Under the pieces are notes generated by a model. That model searched no databases and was not told where the DNA came from. It saw nothing but the letters and a program-made list of their open reading frames with translations. A stretch of 64,000 bases of DNA from JACCZX01 sp963829995. GTDB lineage: Bacteria; Pseudomonadota; Gammaproteobacteria; Burkholderiales; Burkholderiaceae_F. Numbering within the stretch: position 1 is the stretch's first letter; each line of letters opens with the position of its first letter. A program made the position numbers and the translations under genes. Shown here piece after piece: positions 56,038 to 64,000 of this stretch. The stretch is taken from positions 151,464 through 215,463 of the forward strand of contig CAWHKW010000014.1 in NCBI GenBank assembly GCA_963829995.1. Reading direction: 5' to 3'.

Positions 56038-57630
56038 CTGAAATCCTCCGCAATAAAGTATCGATGTCCCATCGCCCTACCCCGAAGCTGAAAAGCAGCG
56101 AGCAGCGCGAACAGGCACACCACCAGCGCCGCCCGATCGCCCCACCACGCGTACGGTGTGCGTCCCGAACGAGGCACGATCTGCACTTCGAGCGCTCCGA
56201 CTTCGTTGAGCGGCAGCGAGTCGACCCATCGGCCGCGCTCATCGATCAGTCCGCTCTGACCAGTATCTGCCGCGCGCAGCAGAGGGCGTCCGATCTCCAG
56301 CGCGCGTGTCTGTGCCATCCGCGCGTGCTGACGCTGCATAGCAGGTGAACCGGCCCAGCTATCGTTACTCAAGTTCGCAATCCAGCCTGCTGCGGCGGAA
56401 TCGGCACGCATCCTCGATCCGAACGCGTCGTCGTAGCAGATCGCAATCGCCACGCGACCCGAGCCGAGCAGGGGCAGCGGTTGACTGGTGGCTCCGCGTG
56501 CGGTGTCGGCAAGCGGAATCCGCTGAACACTCCCATACAACGCTGCGCCCCACGGCACGTAATCCCCAAATGGCACGAGATGGCGTTTGCGATAGATCTG
56601 CGTTCCACTGGTGCCGAGGCTAATTGCGCTGCTATACCGTTGCCCGGTGTCGGCGTCGACTTCGAATGCACCGAGAACAACATCGATGCCACTACCTTCC
56701 GCATGCTTGCGCAGAGCGCTGAGATAACCGCTCAGCGCGTGCGTGGGTAGCGGCAGCGCCGATTCCGGCAACAACATTACGTTTGCTTGCGACGAGCGGA
56801 TTAACGATTCGTATCGCGCCAGCGTGCGCGACAGCGCATTCGGATCGAACTTCGCTGCGGCGCCGATATTTCCCTGCAGCACAGCGACCCGTATCGCGGT
56901 CCCGGACGCTGCTGTCCAAGGAACATGTTGCAGCGCTGCGCCAACGACGAGTAATGCGAGAGCGCCGATCACCGCGCGTCTGCGCAGATCGCGTCTTAGG
57001 ATCGCCAGCGCGATCAGCCCTCCGACCAGCACCGTGACGAAGCCCACCAAGAGCACACCACCAATCGGCGCATAGCCAGCGAGCGGACTGTCTGCCACTT
57101 GGCTGTAACCCACGGTGAACCATGGAAAAGCCACTTCACCTTGATGGCGCAGCCAGTCGAACGCGACCCAGGTCGGCCGGCGCCACCAGCAATAACCGTG
57201 TCGCGCCCGATCGCGCCGAACCGGCAATGCATGCGCCGACGATCGCTGTCGGCACGCTGAGCGCCCCAATCAACAGCGTCGGCAACAACACGGCGGCGAG
57301 CGGTGCTTCGCGCGGATCGAGCAGATTGAAAAGCCACGGCAAACCGGTCGCGAAACACGACAGCCCAAAGGCGAAGCCAAGCACGAAGCCGAATCCGGGA
57401 CGGCTCGTTACCGACGCGGCTCCCAAGAACGCCGCTATCGCAACCACTGCCAGCCCGAACAGCGACTCGTACTCGTGCGAGAAAGCGAGCGCAACGCCAG
57501 CGGCGCAGCTGATCGTCGACAAGAGCAGCGCGCGTCGCCAGGCCGTGTTCACGCCCCGCCGGATCGCGTGCTGATCAAGCGAAGCGACATGCGTGGTTGG
57601 TGCTATCGAATTGACAGGCGTCGAACTCAT
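56034..57630 (-). CDS. apolipoprotein N-acyltransferase (Lnt) family protein, frame broken near 57170-57182
   Basis: About 531 residues when repaired. From ATG 57630 one frame gives the N-terminal membrane helices (RALLLSTISCAAGVALAFSH, FGLSCFATGLPWLFNLL) to RLLLVAPA. The neighbouring frame continues PTWVAFDWLRHQGEVAFPWF, TVGYSQV and the nitrilase-type domain with the Glu in LLPESALPLP, the Lys in YRKRHLVPFGDYVP and the Cys in IAICYDDAFG. One base too many or few at about 57170-57182 explains it. Lnt adds the third acyl chain to lipoproteins. Its place at the head of the minus-strand pilus genes and its divergent loops suggest a specialised paralogue. Confidence 0.83.
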
Positions 57631-57894
57631 GGCGCGCCACCTTTCGATATTCGAAAGGGTTAACCGCAAATGCGACGAATGATTCGTTGCTATGCGCGCT
57701 TCGCCAACCCCCGTTGACCGTGACGGATCAATTTGTCCATCGGCCGGCCGAGATGGCTATTGCACTCCGTCCCGCACGCGTGAGTGCGAGGTGTTTCCTT
57801 CGCGGTTGCGAGCGATTGTCATGCACACCTCTGAGTTCGTCTAATTCGTTCCGGCGGCAAGTACGGCCGCGCACTAACCGATCGGAGGAACACC
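57631..57894. other. divergent intergenic region of the pilus locus
   Basis: 264 bases between the lnt-type gene and the first pilin gene, with no gene of its own. It holds the palindrome at 57640-57658 on the lnt side and the ribosome-binding site CGGAGGAACACC before the pilin start. TTGACC near 57714 could be part of a plus-strand promoter but I find no convincing -10 partner. Confidence 0.45.
57640..57658 (-). promoter_or_regulatory. palindrome CCTTTCGA-TAT-TCGAAAGG at the lnt-type start
   Basis: Eight-base perfect arms around TAT, ending nine bases before the ATG. Read on the minus strand, the second arm supplies the AAAGG of the ribosome-binding site, so folding of the RNA or binding of a protein here would block translation or transcription of the minus-strand pilus genes. 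Confidence 0.5.
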
Positions 57895-58194
57895 ATGCAA
57901 GTTGTCAATCGTTTGAAGTCAGCCGTTGCACGTGGCCGCAAGCGCGCCAAGCAAAGGGGCCAGGGCATGACCGAGTACATCATCATCGTCGCGCTGATCG
58001 CGGTGGCGGCCATCGCCGTTTATCAATTCTTTGGCAACACGGTGCGCAACCAAACCGCTGCGATTGCTAACGAGATTGCCGGCAATGACGGCACGGCTGC
58101 GCGTACCGCCGCATCGACCGCTGCGACCAGTGCAGCGACCGAGGCGAACACGAAACGCAACCTCGAGAACTACACCGGCAACGCGGCCAAGTAA
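57895..58194 (+). CDS. Flp-type IVb pilin 1
   Basis: 99 residues. A basic leader of 22 residues ends in RG, followed by QGMTEYIIIVALIAVAAIAV: cleavage after Gly puts Glu at +5 and Tyr at +6, the Flp pilin mark. The C-terminal half is Ala/Thr/Asn-rich (TAARTAASTAATSAATEANT) and low in complexity. Strong ribosome-binding site. Presumed main pilin of the Tad pilus because it heads the plus-strand half of the locus. Confidence 0.85.
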   Translation: MQVVNRLKSAVARGRKRAKQRGQGMTEYIIIVALIAVAAIAVYQFFGNTVRNQTAAIANEIAGNDGTAARTAASTAATSAATEANTKRNLENYTGNAAK

Positions 58195-58213
58195 GAGCTC
58201 GCCTCACGTTGCC

Positions 58214-58474
58214 ATGCCGATTCGATCGCCGTCAGCAAAACGCGCGTGTGCGCCGCCGTCGCTCTCCTCGGCGCGACGCCACGCGCGGCTGCGGTTCGAT
58301 CGGCATGTCTCGCTGCGTGGACAGTCGATGACCGAATACCTGGTTGCATTGGCCGTGTTGGCCGTGGTGCTCGCCGGCGCCGCCGTAGGGGATCCATCGG
58401 TACTGCAGTTGTTTCTTGATTCTGTCGGGACCGGCTGGGCGCGCTTGCTGACTGCGCTGGCACTGCCCGTTTGA
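58214..58474 (+). CDS. Flp-like pilin 2 with long leader
   Basis: 86 residues from ATG 58214. A basic leader of about 36 residues ends in LRG, then QSMTEYLVALAVLAVVLAGA with Glu +5 and Tyr +6. The C-terminus is hydrophobic (GWARLLTALALPV). No good ribosome-binding site precedes ATG 58214; the only later Met in frame (58328) falls inside the cleavage motif. Probably a minor pilin, 19 bases after pilin 1. Confidence 0.7.
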   Translation: MPIRSPSAKRACAPPSLSSARRHARLRFDRHVSLRGQSMTEYLVALAVLAVVLAGAAVGDPSVLQLFLDSVGTGWARLLTALALPV

Positions 58475-58507
58475 TCCGAGCCCGTCACAAAACTCATCGG
58501 AGTCGCC

Positions 58508-59425
58508 ATGAGACTGAGAATCAACAAGACCTGGATCGTGCTGGGTGTCGCACTCGTCGTCGGCGGTGGCGCCGCTTTCATGGCGAATAGCTATCTGCGT
58601 GCGCAGGTCGAGGAGATCGAGTCGCGCGGCAAAGGCGAGAACGTCAAGCTCGTCGTCGCCAAGAAAGACATGCCAAAGGGTGCGACGCTCGGCCCTGAAT
58701 CACTCGCAGTGCGCAACGTGCCACGCGAATGGGCGCACTCGAACGCAGTCACGCCGGAACAGTTCGATCGCATTGATCGCGGCGCCCTTGCCTATCCGGC
58801 CAAACGCGGCGAACCGTTGTTGTGGTCGCAGCTCGAAGGCGACAAGGTGCCGACCTTTTCGGCGCGTGTCGGCGCGGGCCGGCGCGCGGTGACAGTACCG
58901 GTCGATGAGATCAGTTCGATCTCGGGGCTGGTGGAGCCCGGCGATCGGATCGACATCATGGTGACTGTGCGGCGCGAAGCACGACAGCTCGCGTTCATCC
59001 TGCTGCAAAGCGTGCCGGTGCTAGCCACCGGCACCAAGGTCGAACAAGGTAACGACGGCCGCGACGGCTCGCGCCGAACATTCACCACGATCACCCTGGA
59101 CGTGAACGCCGAGCAGGCGCGGCAGGTCATCGCTGCGCGCGAGATCGGAAAGATCACCGCACTGTTGCGCGCGCCGGGTGATCGCGGAGCGGTGTCGGGT
59201 TCGCGCGACGACGCGGCCGCATTGCTTGGCTTGGCACCGCCGACTGTGTTTGCCGCCCGCCGCGGAGTGCAAATCATTTACGGCGGCACCGCTCGCACGC
59301 AGGCGATTGCGCCTCTGCCCGGTGCGGCTGACACGCGCGCGAGTGCCCCGGCCGGCAGCGCTGCTCCTGTCGCCGCTGCGCCAGCCGCAAACGCGCCTGG
59401 TCTGGTCGCCGCGAGCAGCAACTGA
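58508..59425 (+). CDS. cpaB: Flp pilus assembly protein CpaB (RcpC)
   Basis: 305 residues. N-terminal membrane helix (TWIVLGVALVVGGGAAFMA), then the SAF domain (VKLVVAKKDMPKGATLGPES, GALAYPAKRGEPLLWSQL), and the RcpC/CpaB domain (RRAVTVPVDEISSISGLVEP, GDRIDIMVTVRR, TTITLDVNAEQARQVIAA). An Ala/Pro-rich tail follows. It acts in the periplasm with the secretin. Confidence 0.92.
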   Translation: MRLRINKTWIVLGVALVVGGGAAFMANSYLRAQVEEIESRGKGENVKLVVAKKDMPKGATLGPESLAVRNVPREWAHSNAVTPEQFDRIDRGALAYPAKRGEPLLWSQLEGDKVPTFSARVGAGRRAVTVPVDEISSISGLVEPGDRIDIMVTVRREARQLAFILLQSVPVLATGTKVEQGNDGRDGSRRTFTTITLDVNAEQARQVIAAREIGKITALLRAPGDRGAVSGSRDDAAALLGLAPPTVFAARRGVQIIYGGTARTQAIAPLPGAADTRASAPAGSAAPVAAAPAANAPGLVAASSN

Positions 59426-59513
59426 ACAGAAACAGCCTCGATTTGATCCGCACGACGATGGCAACGCTCGATCACAACGTCTCAAACAAACGCTCAGAGC
59501 GCGGGGGATTCAA

Positions 59514-60937
59514 GTGTTTGCACACAGAGTCATCGTTGTAACCGCAGTATTAGCTGGAGCCTGCGTTTTCTTCGCGGGCGCTGTCGGCGCACAGACCTCG
59601 CGCGGTACCGCGGCTACACCGCCTGTCGTCGATGAGATTCCGGCTGAGCTGGAACTGTTCGTTGGTGAGACACGCGTTCTACCCAGTCCCAAGGTGGCGC
59701 GCATTGCGGTCGGCAACGGCCGCGTGCTTTCAGCATCCGTGGTCGATGAGCGCGACATCCTGTTGATCGCCAACGACGCGGGCTCGACGATGATCCACAC
59801 GTGGGCAAGCGATGGTCGAACACGACGCTACAACGTGCAGGTGCGCCCAGCCGACATGTCGCGCACGACACGCGAAATTCTCGATTTCTTGTCGGGCAGC
59901 GACAACGTGCAAAGCGCGCGCCGTGGGTGATCGCGATTCTGGTTGAGGGACAGAACCTGACCGACGAGCAACTGTTCCGCATCGACGAGCTGGCCAAACG
60001 CTATCCGCAGATCGTCAACTTCACGACGCGCGTCGGCTGGGAGCGGATGATTCTGATGGACGTCAAAGTCGTCGAATTCAAGAAAGACAAATTTCTTGAG
60101 CTCGGCGTTCGTTGGGCCACCAGTGCGCCCGGATTCAACGCTGGCGTCGCGGGTGACATCATTCGCGGCGGGTTCGTGGTCAATCCGCCGGCCGGCACTG
60201 GCGGAATCGAAGGCATAGAGACACTGCCGCGGCCAATCGACCCGTTTCGCTGGTACTTCGGCATCGTGTCCGCAATTTCGTCGCGCCTGAACCTCTTGGA
60301 ACGGGAAGGCGATGCAATTGTGCTCGCCACGCCGCAACTGACCGCACGCAGCGGCAGCTCGGCGAAGTTTCAGGCGGGCGGAGAAATTCCGTACTCGGTC
60401 GTAGGCCGAGACGGGTTTGTGACCGTGCAGTTCAAGAACTTCGGAATCATCCTAGAGGTAAAGCCGCGCGCCGACAGTACAGGCGCGATCCGCTCCGAAA
60501 TCCTGGCCGAAGTCAGCGAGCCCGACCCCAGCGTTTCCACTCTGCAAGGGGTGCCCGGCTTGCGCACGCGCCGCACCCAAACCGAATTCAACGTGCGTGC
60601 AGGCGAGACGATGGTCCTATCGGGGCTGCTCGACCGGCGCAAGGGTGTCACATACGAACGCGTGCCGGGATTGGGACGGATTCCAATCCTGGGTCACATG
60701 TTTCAATCGAAGAGATTCGCCGATGGCGAATCCGAGCTTGTTATTTTCGTTACGCCGGTGATCGTGACCGCGCAAGACTCACCGCTGAACGCACCCGCCG
60801 GCGCCGTCGACGACAAGGTGCAAAAGTACATCGCACCGCCGGTGGAAGGAGCTGGCGAGCCGGTCTCATCTAACGTGATAAAGGACGATCCGAATACATC
60901 CGCCGTGGCCGCGCGGGCGGGAGCAGTGCTCCGATGA
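59514..60937 (+). CDS. cpaC: Flp pilus secretin CpaC (RcpA), frame broken near 59915-59935
   Basis: About 474 residues when repaired. GTG 59514 begins a signal peptide (HRVIVVTAVLAGACVFFAG...GAQ) and the N-terminal domain (PAELELFVGETRVLPSPKVA, RIAVGNGRVLSASVVDERDI) up to SGSDNVQS, where the frame stops at 59930. The next frame picks up at ILVEGQNLTDEQLFRIDELA and runs through the secretin domain (REGDAIVLATPQLTARSGSS, GGEIPYSVVGRDGFVTVQFK, FGIILEVKP, GLRTRRTQTEFNVRAGETMV) to 60937. The net shift lies at 59915-59935. It forms the outer-membrane pore. Overlaps cpaF by four bases. Confidence 0.9.
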
Positions 60938-62604
60938 TGGTTGTTCAGGTCACCGATGGCGGCGGTGCCAGGCGCGCGATGCGCATTGAGTCAACCGAAG
61001 CAGTCATCGGCCGCCATAGCTCGTGCGACGTTCGTCTCGAAAGCTGGCGCGTTGGCAAAACGCACGCGCGACTGACGCGCACGCGCGGCGGCATTCTGAT
61101 CGAAGACCTCGGCCACATGACTGGCACCTGGATCAACGGCGCGCGCATCGTGCAGCATGGGCCGCTGAACGCAGCCGATGAGATCGCGATTGGCGGATTC
61201 AAGCTGCGGGTGCAGGAGCCGCCCGCGAAAAGCAATGGTGCCGCCACTGGCGCGCCGAGCGCGTTGCCGATACCGAAACAGGCGCCGGCCGCCAAACCTC
61301 CGACACCGAACGCGGTGCGATCGCCGGAACAAACCGGTTCCCACGACCGCATCGTCTGGCGCCGCAAACTGCACGAGAAACTTCTCGACACGATCGATCT
61401 GCGGCGCCGGGACTTCACGCGCATGTCCGACGACGAAATCCGCAGTGAAACAGAGGCGGTGGTTCGTGAGCTGATGGGGCGCGAGTCGGAGTTGCCTCCG
61501 AAGATCGATCGCGCCGCGTTGCTGCACGAAGTGCTCAACGAAGCGGTTGGGCTTGGTCCGTTGGAAGACCTGCTCGCCGACGACAGCGTCTCAGAAGTCA
61601 TGGTCAACCGCTTCGACGAGGTTTACGTCGAGCGGGACGGCCGCCTCGTCCGGCACGGGACCTCGTTTTCGAGCGACCGCGCCGTGATGGGCGTTATTGA
61701 ACGCATCGTCGCTCCCCTCGGCCGCCGCATCGATGAATCGTCGCCGCTGGTCGACGCGCGCCTGAAAGACGGTTCGCGCGTCAACGCGATCATTCCGCCG
61801 CTCGCGCTCAAAGGCCCGACGCTGACGGTCCGCAAGTTCGCAAAGAAGCGGCTCGAAGCCGAGCACCTGATCGGATACGGATCGCTGTCGGTGTCGATGG
61901 CGATGTTTCTGCGCGTGTGCGTCGAACAGCGCAAGAACATCGTGGTGTCGGGCGGCACCGGCTCCGGCAAGACGACGTTTCTGAATGTCCTGTCGAACTT
62001 CATTCCAAACGGTGAGCGCATCGTAACGATCGAAGACGCCGCGGAGCTGAAGCTCCACCACTCACACCTGGTGGCGCTGGAAGCGCGGCCGTCCAACGTC
62101 GAAGGGCGTGGCCAGATCAGCATTCGCGACCTTGTCCGCAATGCGCTTCGCATGCGGCCCGACAGGATCGTCGTTGGCGAATGTCGCGGCGGCGAAGCGC
62201 TCGACATGCTGCAGGCAATGAACACCGGCCACGAAGGCTCGCTGACGACGTTGCACGCCAACACTCCGCGCGATGCGCTGTCGCGCCTTGAAACCTTAGT
62301 GCTGATGGCAGGCATGGATCTGCCGCTGCCGGCAATTCGCGACCAGATTGCGTCGGCGGTTGACATCCTGGTGCAGCAGACGCGCTTTGCATGCGGCTCG
62401 CGCAAGATCACGAGCATCACCGAAGTCACAGGCATGGAAAACGGCCGCCTGCAAATGCAGGAGATCTTTCGATTCAACCACAGCGGCTATGGCGCCGACG
62501 GCAAGGTGCGCGGCGCGTTTGTCGGCTGCGATTTGGTGCCGACTTTCTACGAAGAGCTTCGAGGGCAAGGCGTGGCGCTCGATCTGGAGATTTTCCGTGC
62601 GTAA
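60934..62604 (+). CDS. cpaF: FHA-CpaF fusion: Tad pilus secretion ATPase
   Basis: 556 residues. Residues 1-95 form an FHA domain (AVIGRHSSCDVRLESWRVGK, LGHMTGTWINGARI) in which the usual Ser of the SxxH motif is Gly (VGKTHA). A Pro/Ala linker (95-130) leads to the CpaF/TadA ATPase with Walker A GGTGSGKTTFLN, the Asp box IVTIEDAAEL, HLVALEARPSNVEGRGQISI, Walker B RIVVGECRGGEA and the His box GSLTTLHANTPRDALSRLE. It powers pilus assembly at the inner membrane. An FHA domain may tie activity to Thr phosphorylation of a partner. Confidence 0.93.
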   Translation: MMVVQVTDGGGARRAMRIESTEAVIGRHSSCDVRLESWRVGKTHARLTRTRGGILIEDLGHMTGTWINGARIVQHGPLNAADEIAIGGFKLRVQEPPAKSNGAATGAPSALPIPKQAPAAKPPTPNAVRSPEQTGSHDRIVWRRKLHEKLLDTIDLRRRDFTRMSDDEIRSETEAVVRELMGRESELPPKIDRAALLHEVLNEAVGLGPLEDLLADDSVSEVMVNRFDEVYVERDGRLVRHGTSFSSDRAVMGVIERIVAPLGRRIDESSPLVDARLKDGSRVNAIIPPLALKGPTLTVRKFAKKRLEAEHLIGYGSLSVSMAMFLRVCVEQRKNIVVSGGTGSGKTTFLNVLSNFIPNGERIVTIEDAAELKLHHSHLVALEARPSNVEGRGQISIRDLVRNALRMRPDRIVVGECRGGEALDMLQAMNTGHEGSLTTLHANTPRDALSRLETLVLMAGMDLPLPAIRDQIASAVDILVQQTRFACGSRKITSITEVTGMENGRLQMQEIFRFNHSGYGADGKVRGAFVGCDLVPTFYEELRGQGVALDLEIFRA

Positions 62605-62628
62605 AGACAATATTGAAACGGCGCCACG

Positions 62629-63483
62629 ATGATCGACGCTCCCGTTGTTCTGTCGGTCGTGGTTGCCCTTGCCACAGTGCTGCTGGTGTGGTCCGGCGCC
62701 GAGATCGGCGCTGTCGGACTCGCGAACTACCGGCAATCGTTCACCGAACGCGCCCGCTTCAACTTGCGCGAGTTGTTCCTGTTCATGGACCCTGCCCGGC
62801 TGTACGCGCTGAACGTGGGCGTGATGCTGCTGGTGGGCGCAGTCGTATGGCTGTTGACCAAGAGCTCGCTGCTCGGTGTCGGGTTTGCGCTCGTTGCCGG
62901 GTTCGTGCCGTGGTGGGCGTTTCGATGGATGCGCGCACGGCGGCTGCTGAAAATCGAGGATCAATTGCCGGATGCGCTGTTGATACTCGCCGGTGGGCTC
63001 AAGGCCGGCACCAGCCTGACCTCGGCCATCTCGCAACTGGTGCGCGAGGCGCCGCCGCCGATATCGCAGGAGTTTGACTTGATGCTGCGCGAGCAACGGC
63101 TCGGCGTCGCCCTCGACGAAGCACTAGAGAACCTTAACCGACGTGTTCCGACCCAATCGGTCACGCTGGTGGTCTCGGCAATGCGCATCGCCAGCCACAC
63201 GGGTGGCGGCCTGGCCGAGACGCTCGAGCGCGCGTCTCATACCGTGCGCAGCAAGCTCGCGATGGAAGGCAAGATTCGCGCGCTCACTGCGCAGGGAAAA
63301 CTGCAGGCGTGGATCGTCGGCGCACTGCCGCTTGGCCTGATGTTCGTGCTCGCGAAAATGGAACCCGAGGCGATGAGCCTGCTGTGGACCACGCGCATGG
63401 GGTTCGCCGCGATTATCGTGATCGCGCTGCTCGAATTCTTCGGCGTCTTGCTGATACGCAAGATCGTCGCCATCGACGTGTAG
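62629..63483 (+). CDS. tadB: Tad pilus inner-membrane platform protein TadB
   Basis: 284 residues with helices near residues 5-22, 60-95 and 220-280 and the cytosolic T2SF domain between (EDQLPDALLILAGGLKAGTS, LTSAISQLVREAPPPISQEF, GVALDEALENLNRRVPTQSV, RIASHTGGGLAETLERAS). It works with TadC and CpaF. Starts 24 bases after cpaF. Confidence 0.93.
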   Translation: MIDAPVVLSVVVALATVLLVWSGAEIGAVGLANYRQSFTERARFNLRELFLFMDPARLYALNVGVMLLVGAVVWLLTKSSLLGVGFALVAGFVPWWAFRWMRARRLLKIEDQLPDALLILAGGLKAGTSLTSAISQLVREAPPPISQEFDLMLREQRLGVALDEALENLNRRVPTQSVTLVVSAMRIASHTGGGLAETLERASHTVRSKLAMEGKIRALTAQGKLQAWIVGALPLGLMFVLAKMEPEAMSLLWTTRMGFAAIIVIALLEFFGVLLIRKIVAIDV

Positions 63484-63491
63484 GCGGCGTG

Positions 63492-64000
63492 ATGCAGAGC
63501 TTCAGTGCGGCGATGAATCCAACCCTCGTCAGCGTCGCGTTCGGCGCCGGCATCGGCGTGTCAACGATGCTCGTATCGCTGGTCCTGGGCCGTGCCGTTG
63601 CCGACGTGCCCGACGAAGACCGCACGTATCTCGACCGGCCCCCGATCGGCTTCCGCCTCGTCTGGTGGCCGATTCAATGGATCTCGTATTACCTGGGCCG
63701 CCTGTTGCCAGCGCGGTACCGGCAGGCAGTGATGATCAAACTGCGCAAGGCGGGCCTCGACTACACGATGTCGTCGGAGCAATACTTTGCCGGCCGCATC
63801 GTTGCCGCCGTGCTTGCCGCCGCGCTCGCCACGTGGCTGGCGGACAGCTTCCTGCAGCCGCCGAAGTGGTATGCCATCTGTGCCGCTGCGTTTGCGTATC
63901 TGTATCCGGCGATCTGGCTGAAGGATCGCATCGACGCGCGCAAACGATTGCTGCTGAAGCAGCTGCCGTTTTATCTCGACATCATCACGCTGTGCGTCGA
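63492..64000 (+). CDS. tadC: Tad pilus inner-membrane platform protein TadC, 3' partial
   Basis: The first 169 or so residues are in the window: N-terminal helix (LVSVAFGAGIGVSTMLVSLV), AVMIKLRKAGLDYTMSSEQY, a second helix pair (IVAAVLAAALATWLADSF; WYAICAAAFAYLYPAIWL), then DRIDARKRLLLKQLPFYLDI leading into the T2SF domain. Runs off the right end. ATG 63492 is eight bases after tadB; GTG 63489 is also possible. Confidence 0.9.
   Translation, partial: MQSFSAAMNPTLVSVAFGAGIGVSTMLVSLVLGRAVADVPDEDRTYLDRPPIGFRLVWWPIQWISYYLGRLLPARYRQAVMIKLRKAGLDYTMSSEQYFAGRIVAAVLAAALATWLADSFLQPPKWYAICAAAFAYLYPAIWLKDRIDARKRLLLKQLPFYLDIITLCV

Overview
The window reads as a stretch of chromosome from a high-GC betaproteobacterium, most likely Burkholderiales-like. 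The reasons are the gene order smpB / rnfH / DUF4124 gene / guaB / guaA / tadA, a Bug-family (TctC) solute-binding protein, a System I cytochrome c maturation operon, and codon use strongly biased to G/C in third positions. No rRNA, tRNA, CRISPR array or integrase gene was seen. Both ends cut through genes: a hybrid histidine kinase on the left and tadC on the right.

Layout. (1) 1-6.3 kb: two hybrid histidine kinases, one with five tandem HAMP units, separated by a hairpin repeat that recurs inside the ccm operon. (2) 6.7-12.7 kb: a secreted protein, a LigB-type ATP-dependent DNA ligase, and a sugar-acid catabolism group (IlvD/Edd dehydratase, Bug binding protein, HpcH/HpaI aldolase). (3) 12.9-19.24 kb: an integron-type cassette array without an integrase. 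It has six complete attC-like sites in one orientation and small plus-strand genes (DUF1330, RidA, tautomerase, GNAT, GST, membrane proteins). It is interrupted by a PhoD-like phosphatase and a scrap of IS256-type transposase. (4) 19.3-24.4 kb: periplasmic redox genes (diheme cytochrome c, lipoprotein PQQ-type sugar dehydrogenase beside a cytochrome remnant, CAP protein, exported MsrB and MsrA). (5) 24.4-28.2 kb, minus strand: antiporter, phasin-like protein, Ku with a small upstream ORF, methyltransferase. (6) 28.3-35.3 kb: ccmABCDEFGHI, almost every junction overlapping by 4 bp. (7) 35.4-41.6 kb: purT, a LuxR-type response regulator facing a hybrid kinase across a 180-bp inverted repeat, ldcA and a DUF2087-TadA fusion. 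(8) 41.65-42.47 kb: a small segment bounded by 26-bp direct repeats of the guaA 3' end, carrying one cytochrome c gene. (9) 42.4-52.2 kb: guaA, guaB, DUF4124 gene, rnfH, smpB, GNAT, qmcA, nfeD, ppsA, ppsR. (10) 52.3-64 kb: a Tad/Flp pilus locus in two divergent halves. The minus half holds an Lnt-type acyltransferase, TadG-like and TadE-like proteins and two secreted proteins; the plus half holds two Flp-like pilins, cpaB, cpaC, an FHA-CpaF fusion, tadB and tadC.

The reading frame is broken by what look like single-base indels in seven genes, with a possible eighth at the 5' end of the dehydratase. These include housekeeping genes (ccmB, ppsA), so assembly or sequencing error is the first explanation, and each is described so a reader can repair it. 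The features most worth following up are the cassette array, the guaA-bounded mini-island, the large inverted repeat, and the pilus locus with its embedded acyltransferase and FHA-fused ATPase.
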